A stretch of 64,000 nucleotides of DNA from Tetradesmus obliquus (GCA_030272155.1 CP126205.1:124001-188000); one strand, 5' to 3'. Shown: positions 46,701-58,267, numbered from the stretch's first letter. Notes: a model not told the origin generated them from the sequence alone. Made by a program: numbers and translations.

Positions 46701-47940
46701 CAACACATTTGTGAATGGCCGCAGCGAAATGCTTGGTGCTTTAAGCCAAAAAAAGTGGCAGTGGATGACAGCGCATGCTGCAGAATGCCACACGCGCGCT
46801 GGTTTATGCAGCTGCACATCCACAGATCTGCAAATGATGGCACACCATGTGCACATTCACTGCTACTTACTTCAGACACAATCGTACTTCTAGTAGTTGC
46901 TCACCGGCAGCGTGTCTGGGCCTGGTGCGATGCTCTGACATATCAGCTTCCGTGCTGCTGCTGCTTCATTTTCTGTGATGCCCAGCTCGCCCACCTGGGC
47001 CTGTACCCAAACCTCCACACCTGTAGATGTGTGCATGGCATAGCGGCAGCCATGTCAGTGAGAAACCACACCATGATCGCAAGAGCAACAGTAAGGGTGA
47101 GCGTGGTGCTTTGAAGACAAAGCTGCACACAAGCTCAGGCTGACAGCAGAGGCTGGATGGTTGCATGCTGCAGAGTGGCGAAGTTCAGCACCAGCATCCT
47201 GCAAGTTGCCAAACTGCACTGGGTCCGTGTCAGCAACCCATGCACCAAGCTTGACCTCAGCAGGTGTTACTGGAGGATTTTGGTGCGCTGAAGCTTCCAG
47301 GCTGTGCGTTACCTTCTACGCGGCCCGCTCCCCGTGCAGCTGCTAGTATGTCATGGTAGCGAACACCCAAGCCGCGCTTGCAGAGGCCTTCTGCTAGCTG
47401 GAGAGGAAAGTTGGGAATCCTCACCAGCGAGCTGATGATGCTAGGGCACAGCAGCAGCTGGTCTGCAACATCCTTGGGAAGCACTTTGTCTAGAAATCAC
47501 CATATTGACTGGCTGGACCTCTCCTGCAATGATGCCGTGGCAGCGCGCATAGCTTCCTTCACCCCTGCCAGCAGTACTGCTGCTTGCTTGAGGGGCTGTT
47601 TCTGCAGCAGCTTCAGGAGGTCGAGGCGCAGCTCTTTGTCGCTGCTGCATATGGCTGCTATAGCAAGCGGGTCGCATGCGTCATTTGCAGTGGAGAAAGA
47701 ACACACGTGTGTATTTCTGAAAGAGGAAGAAGATGGGTACTGCAGTTAGACAGTTCCCGCCAACTTTTTCACCTGCGAAGATTGTCTGAGCAACCTCATG
47801 CCCTTCCTCGCCGGTATACATTGTTAATATACCCACTCTCCTCGACCAAAGGTCCTTGAGGAAGCCGTCATAAGACATCAGCTCGAGAAGCTCGTTGACC
47901 GTTGGGCTGCAGGTCTGACGCTGTACCGCATGCAGAGCAC
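43752..47940 (-). CDS. Unrecognised repeat protein with possible C-terminal membrane anchor
   Basis: Several minus-strand blocks look coding. Near 47900-47770 is NELLELMSYDGFLKDLWSRR; near 47700-47500 is KELRLDLLKLLQKQPLKQAA; near 47480-47290 is LPKDVADQLLLCPSIISSLV. From 46640 to about 45760 a long helical frame runs (MLGLNSSNTATVAAAAASM and AEVVELLYTAIQRH). From about 45760 to 45390 is LKLDPAYPEDSLDAEQVLQL. Then comes a Ser/Gln/Ala-rich array of repeats of about 40 residues. The last frame ends WVENLVTVLMLVLIAIIMF-PVKP, a possible tail anchor, at 43752. I could not fix all junctions: the frame changes near 45760 and inside the repeats, and no start codon is certain. Function unknown. Confidence 0.5.
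43850..45350 (-). repeat. Coding tandem repeat, about 12 units of 110-130 bp
   Basis: A unit with GCCTGGGCCAGAAGAAGCAG and GCAGCTGGCTCTGCTGCCCT recurs at about 43988, 44110, 44223, 44346, 44477, 44588, 44716, 44836, 44957, 45067, 45182 and 45300. On the minus strand it encodes ASSGPGAEQHAACSTAGSS then SGLHSSQS and AAGQQSQLPLP. Unit lengths are not all multiples of three, so the best frame shifts near 44430 and again near 44050. Confidence 0.9.
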
Positions 47941-48079
47941 AAAACCAGGGAGACTGTTTCAAAACCTTGCTATAGCCGGAAAAAGAATTGAAGAATACCG
48001 CGTGGAACAGGCGTATCGGTCCCGCACGTGGTGCATAACGTTTAACGTTGCTAATAGCAGTAGCCTACTGCTGGTTGGT

Positions 48080-49560
48080 AACTGGCCTGTAGCATCACTT
48101 GCCTTGACCGGACATCACTCACTGTGCGCAGCATACAACATATGTCAGCCATTACCCACGGGCTCCCTGCACAGTCATGGGCTAGCCGCCTAGCAACTGC
48201 GCATATCAGCACTTGCCTTGAGTCAGCAACACTCACTGTGCGCAGCATACAGCGAATGTCAGCCGCTACCTGCGGACACTTCTGCAAAGCTATCCAGTAG
48301 CTGGTGACCTGTTCATGACCAGGCTGGTCGCACGGCAACTGGCCCATAAAAGCACTTGCCTTGACCAGGCAGCACTGACGAAAGGCAGCACTCACTGCTT
48401 GGACGAGGCAGCATTCACTGTGCGCAACGTAAAGCGTATGCCAACCACCACTCGGGGCCTCCCTGCGCACTGACCAGGCTAACCGCCTTGCCACTGGCGC
48501 ATAGCAGCACTTGCCTTGATTAGGCAGCACTCACTATGCGCATGACGCAGCATACAGCGTATGTCAGCCGCGACCCGCAGGCTCTCTGCACAGTTACCAC
48601 GCTAGCCGCCCGGCAACTGGCCCATACCAGCAGTCGCCTTGACCAGGCAGCACTCACTGTGCGCAGCATACTATGCAGTACAGCGGATGTTAGCCGCTAG
48701 CCATGGGCTCTCAACACACTCATCAGGCTAGCCGCCCGGCAACTGGCCCATAACAGTAGTCGCCTTGACCAGGCAGCACTCACTGTGCGAGCATACTATG
48801 TAGTACAGCGTATGTCAGCTGCTACCCGCCGGCTCTCTGCACAGTTGCCAGGCTAGCCGCCCGGCAACTGGCGCATAACAGCAGTCGCCTTGACCAGGCA
48901 GCACTCACTGTGCGCAGCATACTATGTAGTACAGCGTATGTCAGCCGCTACCCGCAGGCTCTCTGCACAGTTGCCAGGCTAGCCGCCCGGCAACTGGCCC
49001 AAACCAGTAGTCGCCTTACCCAGGCAGCACTCACTGTATGCAGCATACAGCATATGTCGGCCTACACGCAGGCTCTCTGCACTGCTACCAGGCTAGCCGC
49101 CTGACAACTGGCCAGTGAACAGCACTTGCGTGGACCACGCAGGACTTACTATGCGGGACATGTAGTGCCTGCAACCGCTATCCGCAGGCTCTCTGCACAG
49201 CTACCAGGCTAGCCGCCTGGCAACTGGCCAATAACAGCACGTGCCTTGACCAGGCAGAACTTACTGTGTGGGGCATGTAGTGCGTAGCAACCGCTACCCG
49301 CGGGCTCCCTGCACAGCTACCAGGCTAACCGCCTGGCAACTGGCCAACACATAACACTTGCCTTGACCAGGCAGAGCTTACTGCGCGCAGCATGCAGCGT
49401 CTGGCAGTCAACCACTACCCGTGGGCTGCCTGAACAGCCATCAGGCTAGCCGCCCAGCAACTATTCAATAAGCAGCACTTGCCTTGACCGGGCAACAGTT
49501 GCTGTGCTTTGCATGTAGTACACTATGAGACAGTCCACTGTGCGCAGCATGTCCTGCCTG
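48080..49560. repeat. Satellite array, 12 or more units of 113-126 bp with a hairpin each
   Basis: The motif CTAGCCGCCCGGCAACTGG and variants recur at about 48182, 48328, 48478, 48602, 48728, 48853, 48979, 49092, 49208, 49325 and 49446. The most regular part (48602-48979) has a period of 125-126 bp. The best units contain CAGTTGCC-A-GGC, loop TAGCC, GCC-C-GGCAACTG: an 11-bp stem with one mismatch and a five-base loop. Other shared blocks are CAGGCAGCACTCACTGTGCG and GCGTATGTCAGCCGCTACC. No unit has long open frames. Units diverge toward both ends. Confidence 0.92.
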
Positions 49561-50350
49561 CAGCTACTGCTGGCTCCCAGCAGCTTCTGAAGTGGCCGCT
49601 CAGCAGCAGGACCGGCACTGTGTGGCAGTCAGGTACGATTTTAAATTGCTACGCTGCGTTCTAGAGTCTGCTCAAGAGCTGCTTGCACAGTCAAATGGCT
49701 GCAACGGTCTCGTTGTTGACCGACCCCAACGCCTGCCTGCTCTCGCAACGGCTGAATTTTCAAAGATAAGAAGAATCAAAAATAACTCTGAACTATTCGC
49801 GTCGATGCTAGACGGCAGGCGTGGAAGCTGCTGACCACTGCTGCTGCGGTTGAGCTGTTCGGCTGCTCACTCACCGCCTTCTGGTAAAACCTTCTTCGCT
49901 TGAAGGAAGGTAGTCGAAAGTCTTTTAGCGCCTGTAGTCGTGGATCGTCCTCAGCTACTCTCGGGCTACTGACCAACTATTGACCGATGACTGTTTGAAG
50001 CGAGTTCAAGCGCAGGGCTTGAGAAACGCTGAATCAATAGCAGAAGCAACAGTGACTAGACAAAGGCGTGTCTGACAGTAAGTAGCCGAGCGACAACTGT
50101 GTTTTCACTACAGCCCTGGGTTCAGGGCTTATGTGAAAACATGCTGCTTAGCGTTTGGCAAGCCTTGCCTTGAGGGTGTAAGGAGTAGCAGTAATCACAC
50201 GTTGCGTAAAGTTTGGCTTGTCTACAAATCTTATGCATTGCAAGGTTTGAAAAGATACAGAAGTCCTAGTGCTCTACTCCGCCACTACACAGCATTCTTC
50301 TGCGCCGTATGAATGGTGAGTGGGTTGCACACTCTGCTGCAGCTGCCTGC
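49560..50350. other. AT-richer spacer next to the satellite
   Basis: About 800 bp with markedly lower GC and no triplet runs, unlike most of the window. An 80-codon frame at 49592-49834 (+) has no support. Nothing else recognised. Confidence 0.5.
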
Positions 50351-50833
50351 ACCTGCTACTCCAGCAGGCAGGCAAACGTTGGCCTGCCAGGTTGATCTAG
50401 CCATCAATGCAATAGACGATCAAATCTTAAGGGTGTAAGCATAAGAATGCTTGTTACAGTTGGTGTCAAGCAAAGGCATATGCAAAGTGCAATGCAAGGC
50501 CACCACCAGAAGAAGAGGATGCCTAGCGATTTGAACCGTCAAAGCGCACAGCTTGCCAGTTACACGATGGTAACAGCAACCGCACAGCGCACACAAAGCC
50601 CTAAAGTTGACCAGCCCAGCAGGCGCACGTTGGCCTGCCAGGTGCACCTGAGCGTCAATAGAAGGCTACCCGCATTAAAGACAGCCACCCAGCACTCGAA
50701 GCCCCGTATGATAGAACCCGTATCAGCCCAGCAGCCGCACATTGGCCTGCAGGTGCATCTGGCCGTTGATAGAATGTCATCCACAGTAACAACAGCCAAC
50801 CAGCACTCAACACCCCGTATGGTTCAGCCCGTA
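50350..50833 (-). repeat. Three 3' echoes of the last exon of the BTB gene
   Basis: The end of the last exon (IDGQMHLQANVRLLG, stop at 50834) recurs downstream at about 50725-50765, 50610-50660 and, much decayed, 50360-50400. Between copies a block CAGCCA(A/C)CCAGCACTC and CCCCGTATG is repeated. The nearest copy is almost intact, the farthest barely visible. Confidence 0.8.
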
Positions 50834-51622
50834 TCACCCCAGCAGCCGCACATTGGCCTGCAGGTGCATCTGGCCGTCAATCACCCAGCGCTCGAAGGCC
50901 GCCTCGTCCCACCCAGTGGCCTGCACGTCAAGGTAGTTGGGCCAGCCCCAGCTGGCGCGGTAGCGCACCTACAGCAGCAGCAGCAAGCAATACAGTGACT
51001 GTAATGAAAAGAGAGCAGACGAACACAGCCGAGCACACATGCACTGAAGTAGCAGTTGTAAAAGGCAAAGCAGTTTTGATGCCATGCGCCATATCCGCAA
51101 CAAGCGCTGCGCTGTTCGTAAAAGCAAGACATGACGTGAGCTTGCTGTGAAAGTGGCGACCTCAACACAGCACAGGCAGCGATCAACTCAGGGCTGCATG
51201 CCTTTGCACAGCGCACCGCATGCGTCACCCCATCAACAATGCACACAGCTGCCCCACCAACCACGCGGCGCTGCCAGCTTTTCTCGCAAAATGTGGCTGC
51301 CGCGCAGTTCACAAACACCACACATGCACGCATCTCGCACACGTAGAGCATTCCGGGGTCCAGCCCTGACCATAGCGTAACCAAAGCTCTTCTCGCAGCG
51401 CGCGGCACCCTTGCCAAGGGTGCCCTCCCCCGCGCCTGACTATGCCTTTCTTCAACATTCTTTCTACAATGATAACAGCCGTCCTCACCGTGGCGTGCTC
51501 CCAGCTCTTCTCGCAGCGCTTGTCCTTGCCGCCCACGCTGATGGTGGCGGCGGTGCTCACAAAGCCAAAGTCCACCAGCTGCATCAGCAGCGGCGAGCCA
51601 GGCTGCGCCACCTGCGCCGAAG

Positions 51623-51669
<47 letters not shown>

Positions 51670-54600
51670 ACTACTGCTGCCTTGCTGCCGACGCAGCCGC
51701 TGCCGGAGCCTTCGCCAGCAGCGCTGCCGCCGGCAGCTGCTGCAGCTGCACCTGCTGCAGCTGCACCTGCTGCAGCTGCACCTGCTGCAGCTGCACCTGC
51801 TGCTGCTGCCTCTGGTGCCGGCTGCCGTGCAGGCACCTCTACACGCACCTGCAGGTTGGCAAGGACGAGTTTCACAGTACAGTGAGAAAGGCCACCCAGT
51901 GTCAACAACAGCAACTCCATGGCACATGGCAGGTCAAGACGCGCCCAGCGCCCAAGGCTTGCCACCATCAAAGCCCCTGGCCCCTGCCGTTACAAGAAAA
52001 GGATTTGTGTTCTGATATAAGAAGTGCAACGCTGACACCTTGATCCGCACCTGGCAGGTCAAAAACACGCCCAGCGCCAAGGGTTTGCCGCCGTCAAAGC
52101 CCGTCGTGCCCTTTCCTATATCATGCATTGATCCACTATGTTATACATTGATCCACTAAACAAAGTCATGCCCAAAACTACACCTTGAAACACACCTGGC
52201 AGGTCAAAAACACGCCCAGCGCCCAGGGCTTGCCCCCATCAAACCCTGTGGCCCCCTTTGTCTGCGTGATCTCCAGCTGCAGCGCCCACTCATAGCCGGC
52301 ATGGCTGTGCGCAGGGCTCCTCAAAATGCGGCTGTCCCTGCTGCCAGCAGCAGCCACCTCTTCATACAGCTGCCGAATTGCTGCCATATCTACATGCCAC
52401 TGGAAGAAGCAGGAGCGCTTGCAGGAAGCTGCCCTGGGGCGTTGTGCTGCATGCGCCAGCTGCAGCAGCTGCAGCTGCTGGTCAGCGCTGCAGGACTGCT
52501 GCTGCTGGCACCAGCTGCAGAAGCGGCCGCTGCTGCTGCTGAGCCCCCAGGGGCCTGCGGGCGCCCCTGGCGCAATCGCACTGCTGCTGCTGCTGCTGCT
52601 GCTGCCGGCTGCACCTGCTGCAGTGAATGTCAATGATTCGCCGCTGCAGGTGCAGCAGGAAGAAGACGCCCGCCCGCCAGCCTGACCGCTGCTGCTGCTG
52701 CCGCTACCTGCTGCGCCGCCGCCATCGCCAGCATGGCCTGCTGCTGCTGCTACTGCTGCCGCCTTTTCTGCTGCATTGACCGAGTCCCGTGTGTGCTTAA
52801 GGAAGTCAGCGCGCACCTCCGCTGCTGCTGCTGAAAAGGCTGCTGCCCTTGCTAGCGCTGCCACATCGAGTGACAGCCTAAACCAGTCGTGCTGCAGTGC
52901 TACATATGACAAATAACAGGGCCCCATGCCTGGCAGGCGCACTGAGGCAGCCAGCTGCTGCAGGTCGCGGGGTGACAGTGCCCGGCCATACACGCCGGCT
53001 GCATTGGCCACCCATGAGGACAGCGCTGCAGCACAGAGTAACAGCAAAGAGATGGCAGCAATTGAGCAAGCGAGTGAGAAAGATGGGAGCAACAAGAAAG
53101 AGCGAGAGGCGGGCAACGAGAAGCAGTGCATCAGCCACACTGAGGCAGCCAGCTGCTGCAGGTCGTGGGGTGACAGCTGCCGGCCATACATGCCAGCAGC
53201 ATGGGCCACCCAGGACGACAGCGCTGCAGCGAGGGGAGGCAGCACAGAGATGACAGCAACTGAGCGAGTGAGTGAGGAAGATGGCAGCACTGAGCAAGTG
53301 AGAAAGATGGCAGCAACAAGCCACAGGGAGAGGCGGAGGTGGCAACGGGAAGCAGTCCATAAGCCGCACTGAGGCAGCCAACTGCTGCAAGTCGCGGGGT
53401 GACAGCGCCCGACCATATATGCCGGCAGCGTGCGCCACCCAGGAGGACAGCGCTGCAGCAAGGGGAGTCAGCACAGAGGTGGCAGCAACTGAGCGAGTGA
53501 GCGAGGAAAACAGCAGCACCGAGCGAGTGACAAAGATGGCAGCAACAAGCCAATGGGATGGGGGTGGGTGGCAGCGGCAAGCAATGCACAAGCCGCGCTG
53601 AGGCAGCCAGCTGCTGCAGGTCGCGGGGTGACAGTGCCCTTCCATACACGCCAGCAGCGTGCGCTACCCATGAGGACAGCGCTGCAGCAAAGGCGATGCA
53701 GCACAGAGATGGCAGCAACAAGCGAATGACAAAAGGGGCATAAGCGAGTGAAAAAGATAGCAGCAACAAGCCAGAGGGAGAGGCGGAGGTGGCAACGGCA
53801 AGCAGTGCACAAGCCGCGCTGAGGCAGCCAGCCGCTGCAGGTCGCGCCGCTGCCACAATCACACCAATAAACAGCGCATCAAGCTGCCAGCACAGCTGCA
53901 TGTCTCCCGCCCTCAGGCACTACCAAGCATGCCTGCAGCCGCTCCACAAGTCCTCTGACTCACCCGCATACACAGTGTGTCTTGCTGGCCACTGCCAGCG
54001 AATCACTCTTTGCCAGTGCCGCCACCGCCCTCAGTGGCAGCTGCTGCCATCAGCACTGGCCCCACCGCCTCACCCACCTCCTCGTCTCAGCACACGCCAC
54101 TGGCCACAAACTTCCAAACAGCAAACCAGCTGTCAGCACAGCTGCACTTCCCCCCCTCCCATGCACAGCTCACACTACAATCACTTGACGTTATAACTGA
54201 ATTGACCAAACCCCCTCACCTGCAAACACGGTGTTCTCACTGGCCACTGCCAGCGAGTCACTCTTTGCCAGTGCAGCCACTGCCCTCAGCGGCAGCTGCT
54301 GGAACAGCGCCCGTCCATCCGCAGAGGCCCAGCTGTCTTCTAAGTCACCAAACAGCTGCAGCAGCCTGTCCCAGGCCACCTGCCGCAGAGGGGCCTGCTC
54401 GTCGGCCTCGTACAAATGTTCCTGCAGGCAGTGCAAAGCAGTGCAAGTAGAGTTGCTAGATGAGCACAAGTGGTAGTGTTTTGTATGGCAGATGATGACG
54501 ACCAAGCTGAGGCAGCTGCCGCAGGGGGAGGGGGCTGCTCGTCTGCCTCGTACAGGTGCTCCTGCAGGCAGGGTGAAGAGTGAAGTTGTTTGTTCCGCAC

Positions 54601-56252
54601 GGCAAGTACGGACGAAGAGGCCAAGGCATTGTGCAAGTGTGTTGTTTACAGGCCTCCCACACAAGCTGTAACCCTTTCCTGCAAGCATCAATGCCTTCGA
54701 GCTCCAACGCAACGGTGATTCTCCACATGATTCCTAGACAGAAATGTTGCCAGCTTGCTTGCATGCCCCCAATGCAGTGCATATGTCAACACACATCATT
54801 GGCACTCCACCTGCAGGCAGTACCCTGCTTGCATGCGTTTGAAAGCAGACTCTCACAACTAATGGTTACGTTGCTAGCCTGCTTGCATGCCCCCAAACGC
54901 AATCTCTGTACAGATGTCAACGATTCTCACCACGCAGACTATCAGTGACCAGCCTCACCTGCAGGCAGTACACGCCGGACAGCGTGCCCCACTCCAGTGC
55001 AGCAGGGCTCAGGCAGCCTAACACACGGCTGGCTGCTGCTGCTGCGCGCCGCACATCAAAGCGGTCCGCCAGCAGCAGCAGCTGCAGCAGGTCATGCTGG
55101 CTAATGCCTGGTGGAATGCTGCCTGTATACATAAAGCCCAGCAGCAGCTGCGCAGCAGACACCTGCTCTTCTGCCACAACCATGTGCAGGGTGCTGCCGC
55201 CGACCCCATTTGTGCTACTGCTGCTGCTGCCGCTGCTGCTCTTCCAGTCGCGCAGCAGGGTTTCGAAGTAAGGTGAGGCAGCAGCCAGCACGACGCCATG
55301 TACCGGCAGCACAATGCAGCCGCCACTGCTGCTGCTGCTGCTGCTGCTGCTGTGGCGCTGGGCATCACTGCTGCTGCTGCCGCCGCTGTCGCTGACGTAA
55401 GTGCTGCTGCCGCCGGCGCTGCTGGCGGCGCGGGCAGTGCCGGCTGTTGCTGCTGCGTAGCTTTGCAGCTTATTGGTACTGCTGCTGCGGATGCTGTGCA
55501 GAGTGGCAGCGGTGGCGCTGCTGCTGCTGCTGCCAGCTGCCTGCTGCGCGAGGCTGTTAGCACTGTCCCGCTTTACCAATGCATCCACAGCTGCCTCCTG
55601 CTGCTGCTGCTGCTGAGGGGTGCTGCTGCATGGCTCCTCCCCTGAATCACATCCATCTTGGTGTTGCCCGCTGCATGGTGCTGCCTGGTTTAGTGCTGCT
55701 GCTGTGTCTGCTGCTGGGGGTGTTGGGGGCCCGCTGCAGGCTGCTGCAGGCAGCAGCTCATGTTCCACATGATGCTGCAGCCCTTGCTCTCCCTGGCTGT
55801 GGGTGCTGCTGCTACTGCTGCTGCTGCTATTGCAGGCTACATCTACTGCTGCTGCTGTGAGTGCGGCATCTGGCTCTGCAGGCGCTGCTGGTTCCGAAGC
55901 AGTTGGCTCGCAGCTGATGATAAGGGTGAAGTCTGCAGGACAGAAGCAGGCATAACTCAGCTTACATGGTTGCCTGCATGCAGTGCCTGCATGCAGTGCC
56001 TGCATGCAGTGCCTGCATAGAATACCATCGTCTCGACAGTTTAGAAGTAAGCAGGTGCTATGTCCGGTTCTGGTGCACTGGATGCTGCACCAGCCAGGCT
56101 GGTTTTTGGCTGGGCCAAACAGCAGCTGTCAGCAGCAGCACTGGCAGGTGCTGCCAGCCATGCAAGACCCCCGAACAGCTCTGTCGGGTTGTACCTGACA
56201 AGAAATTGGAACCAAAGAACTTCTTGAAACTACCAGGCTCCAGAGGCCTCAT
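50834..56252 (-). CDS. BTB/POZ-BACK domain protein, about 852 aa, 6 exons
   Basis: Exons 56252-56195, 55932-54959, 54421-54220, 53025-52196, 51848-51489 and 50968-50834 join in phase. A BTB domain is split by a long Ser/Ala/Gln insert: NFLSDFTLIISCEP, later LPVHGVVLAAASPYFETLL, LLLGFMYTGSIPPG and LLLLADRFDVRRAAA. A BACK-like part follows (WDRLLQLFGDLEDSWASADG, ALSPRDLQQLAASVR). The C-terminal domain has YEWALQLEITQTKGATG, LMQLVDFGFVSTA and WVIDGQMHLQANVRLLG. A (CTG)15 run encodes poly-Gln in exon 5. The frame stays open above the ATG at 56252 to about 56435 with helical-looking sequence (LTAPVALLRKSFNDLYTVVE) but no in-frame ATG, so an upstream exon may hold the real start. It may be a Cullin-3 adaptor. 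Divergent from PI synthase. Confidence 0.83.
51250..51410 (-). repeat. Donor-side echoes of BTB exon 5
   Basis: The exon end encoding KRCEKSWEHAT (donor at 51489) recurs near 51380 and 51265 in shorter, diverged form (GCGAGAAGAGCTTTGG and GCGAGAAAAGCTGGCAG on the minus strand). Spacing is about 110-120 bp. Confidence 0.7.
51624..51669. repeat. CTG microsatellite, 15 units, coding poly-Gln on minus strand
   Basis: A perfect triplet run inside exon 5 of the BTB gene. It encodes about 15 Gln. Just beyond it, at 51745-51805, is a 15-bp repeat (CTGCAGCTGCACCTG) encoding an Ala/Gly run. Confidence 0.9.
51925..52115 (-). repeat. Two donor-side echoes of BTB exon 4
   Basis: The exon end encoding FDGGKPWALGVFLTCQ with donor at 52196 recurs near 52055-52115 and 51928-51985. 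Both keep about 60 bp of exon. Spacing is about 137 and 130 bp. Confidence 0.88.
53140..53860 (-). repeat. Four acceptor-side echoes of BTB exon 4
   Basis: The real exon starts at 53025 (LSSWVANAAGVYGRALSPRD). Copies of its first 90-100 bp with the CTGCAG acceptor end near 53222, 53452 and 53682. A fourth near 53820-53850 lacks the acceptor part. Units of about 197-230 bp include a shared intron block (GAGCGAGTGA, AAGATGGCAGCAACAAG). Confidence 0.9.
53960..54060 (-). repeat. Donor-side echo of BTB exon 3
   Basis: About 80 bp repeat the exon end (AALAKSDSLAVASE) that finishes at 54220. Distance is about 256 bp. An acceptor-side echo of the same exon (HLYEADEQ) lies at about 54535-54560. Confidence 0.8.
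54785..54830 (-). repeat. Donor-side echo of BTB exon 2
   Basis: A short copy of the exon 2 end and donor (CACCTGCAGGCAGTAC on the plus strand at about 54808) lies about 150 bp past the real donor at 54959. Only about 20 bp match. Confidence 0.5.
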
Positions 56253-56428
56253 GCTGCAGACAGAATTGTGGGCTGAGCTGGACGATGGTGTGCTACCTTC
56301 AAGCTCGCTACCTGCTTGCTGTAGCCGGGCAGTCTGTGTTTCGACCACAGTGTATAGATCGTTGAAGCTCTTGCGCAGTAAGGCTACCGGTGCGGTGAGG
56401 TGACCCAACACCGACAGGAGGTCAACAT

Positions 56429-56683
56429 CGCTCAACCCACATCAACTAGGTGCAACACTTGTTTCACTTCAAAAACGCTAATCATTCGGATCGGCCCAAA
56501 ACCAGACAGCATCGAAAAGGCATCGTTACGAAAGAACCCTGCACTTGACAGCGCAATACGGTCTCTTGCCGGCAACCACAACTCTCACAAGCCGTTCATG
56601 CGGTTGGGTTGAATCGTTTACGTCTTATTGTGCTGTGGTGAAGGTAGCAGCGGGCGCCATCCCTGAGCAGCAGCTGCAGCACC
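56429..56683. promoter_or_regulatory. Divergent promoter region, BTB gene and PI synthase
   Basis: The two genes point away from each other and share this region of about 250 bp or slightly more. No TATA box or known element was recognised. The call rests on layout. Confidence 0.45.
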
Positions 56684-58233
56684 ATGGCGGACCCAGGCTT
56701 CTTTTCCAGACACAAGAATATATACATGTACTTGCCTAACTTGATAGGTATGGCCTATTGCTCCTGATTACGGGCAGCAGCAACATGCCTGTACATGCAC
56801 TGCCACCAGCAACTGTCCCCTGCCGCTGCTGTACTGCAGGATACGCCAGGATCCTGCTGACCCTGGGAGCGCTAGCATTCGCGTTCAGCTATCCCGAGCT
56901 ATGTGTAGGGGCATACTTCCTAGCGTAAGTACCAGCTACTGACACACTTGACGTCCAGCGTGCGCTGCAGCCCCTAGCCATTCGGCCAGCTGGCAGCAGC
57001 AGCACATGTGCAGCCCTGCTGCTGTGCCATGACCCACATTTCCACACGCACCGCAGAAGCAAGCTGCAGCACGTTGCAGATACATTACAGTCATAATGCC
57101 ATCTCATGTAACTGTTGTTTCAATATGCCTTGCAGGTTTGTGTGTGACGAGCTGGATGGGCGTGCCGCGCGCAGCTTCAACCAGACCTCAACGCTGGGCG
57201 CAGTGCTGGACATGGTCACAGACAGGCACGCAGCAGCAGCAGCAGCAGCAGCACTAGAACATAAACTTTAGCTTGCAGAAGCAGCAGTAGCAGCAGCAGA
57301 AGCAACATCAGAAGTAGCAGAACTTGCAGCTGTGGACATGTGTCACATCAGATGTGTGTTGTCACGAGGCACCTTCAGCGCCAGCAGCAGCAGAGCTTGC
57401 AGCTGTGGTCATGTGATGTATGTTGTCGCGTGTTGTCAGATGTCTGTGTGCAGCAGTGTCGGCCGTGCCAGTGCGTCATTATGAGAGCCTGCCGTGCGTT
57501 GCATGGCACAGCAGCCAGCCAGGGCCAGCAGCGCTCACGCAGCTGTGCAGACGCTGGCAATCTCTGGCTGACAAGGCATGGCATGCCGTATGTCTAGGCA
57601 GCAGGTGGGGCAGCAGCACCTGTCACATCATACCGGCAACGGCTTTCCCCCGAGCAAACCCCCTGTTGGTGCCGCTGTTGTGCCTGATTTGCGCTGCTGC
57701 GCCCGCCTGCCGCTGCTGCACCCCCACCCATACAGGGTGGCCACCACTGGCCTGCTGGCGCTGCTGTGCTTCACTGTGCTGTGCCTCACCCCACTGCTTT
57801 CCCACTTGCTTGCTGTACCCACAGGGTGGCTACCACGGGCCTGCTGGCGCTGCTGTGTGCCACCTACCCTTCGCTGCACCTGCTGTTCATCAGCTTGATC
57901 GCGCTGGACATCTTCAGCCACTGGTTCCAGATGTACGCCAGCCTGCTGGCAGGCGCAGCATCGCACAAGGTGGGGTGGGGTTGAGGGTTTTGGCTGTTAG
58001 ACATTAGGGTTTAGGTACAAACCTGCCGTTCATCAGCCTGATCGCGCTGGACATCTTCAGCCATTGGTTCCAGATGTACGCCAGCCTGCTGGCAGGCGCA
58101 GCATTTCACAAGGTGGGGTGGAGTTGAGGGTTTTGACTGTTACATGTTAGGGGTTAGGTACAAACCTGCTGTTCATCAGCCGGATTGTGGGCGCAGCCAC
58201 ACACAAGTTGACTGCGGCGACGCGGGAGAGCCC

Positions 58234-58267
<34 letters not shown>

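Noticed and set aside
48080-49560. CRISPR-like array
   Set aside because: Units are 113-126 bp with no short conserved repeat separated by unique spacers; the whole unit is repeated, so it is a satellite, and the genome is eukaryotic.
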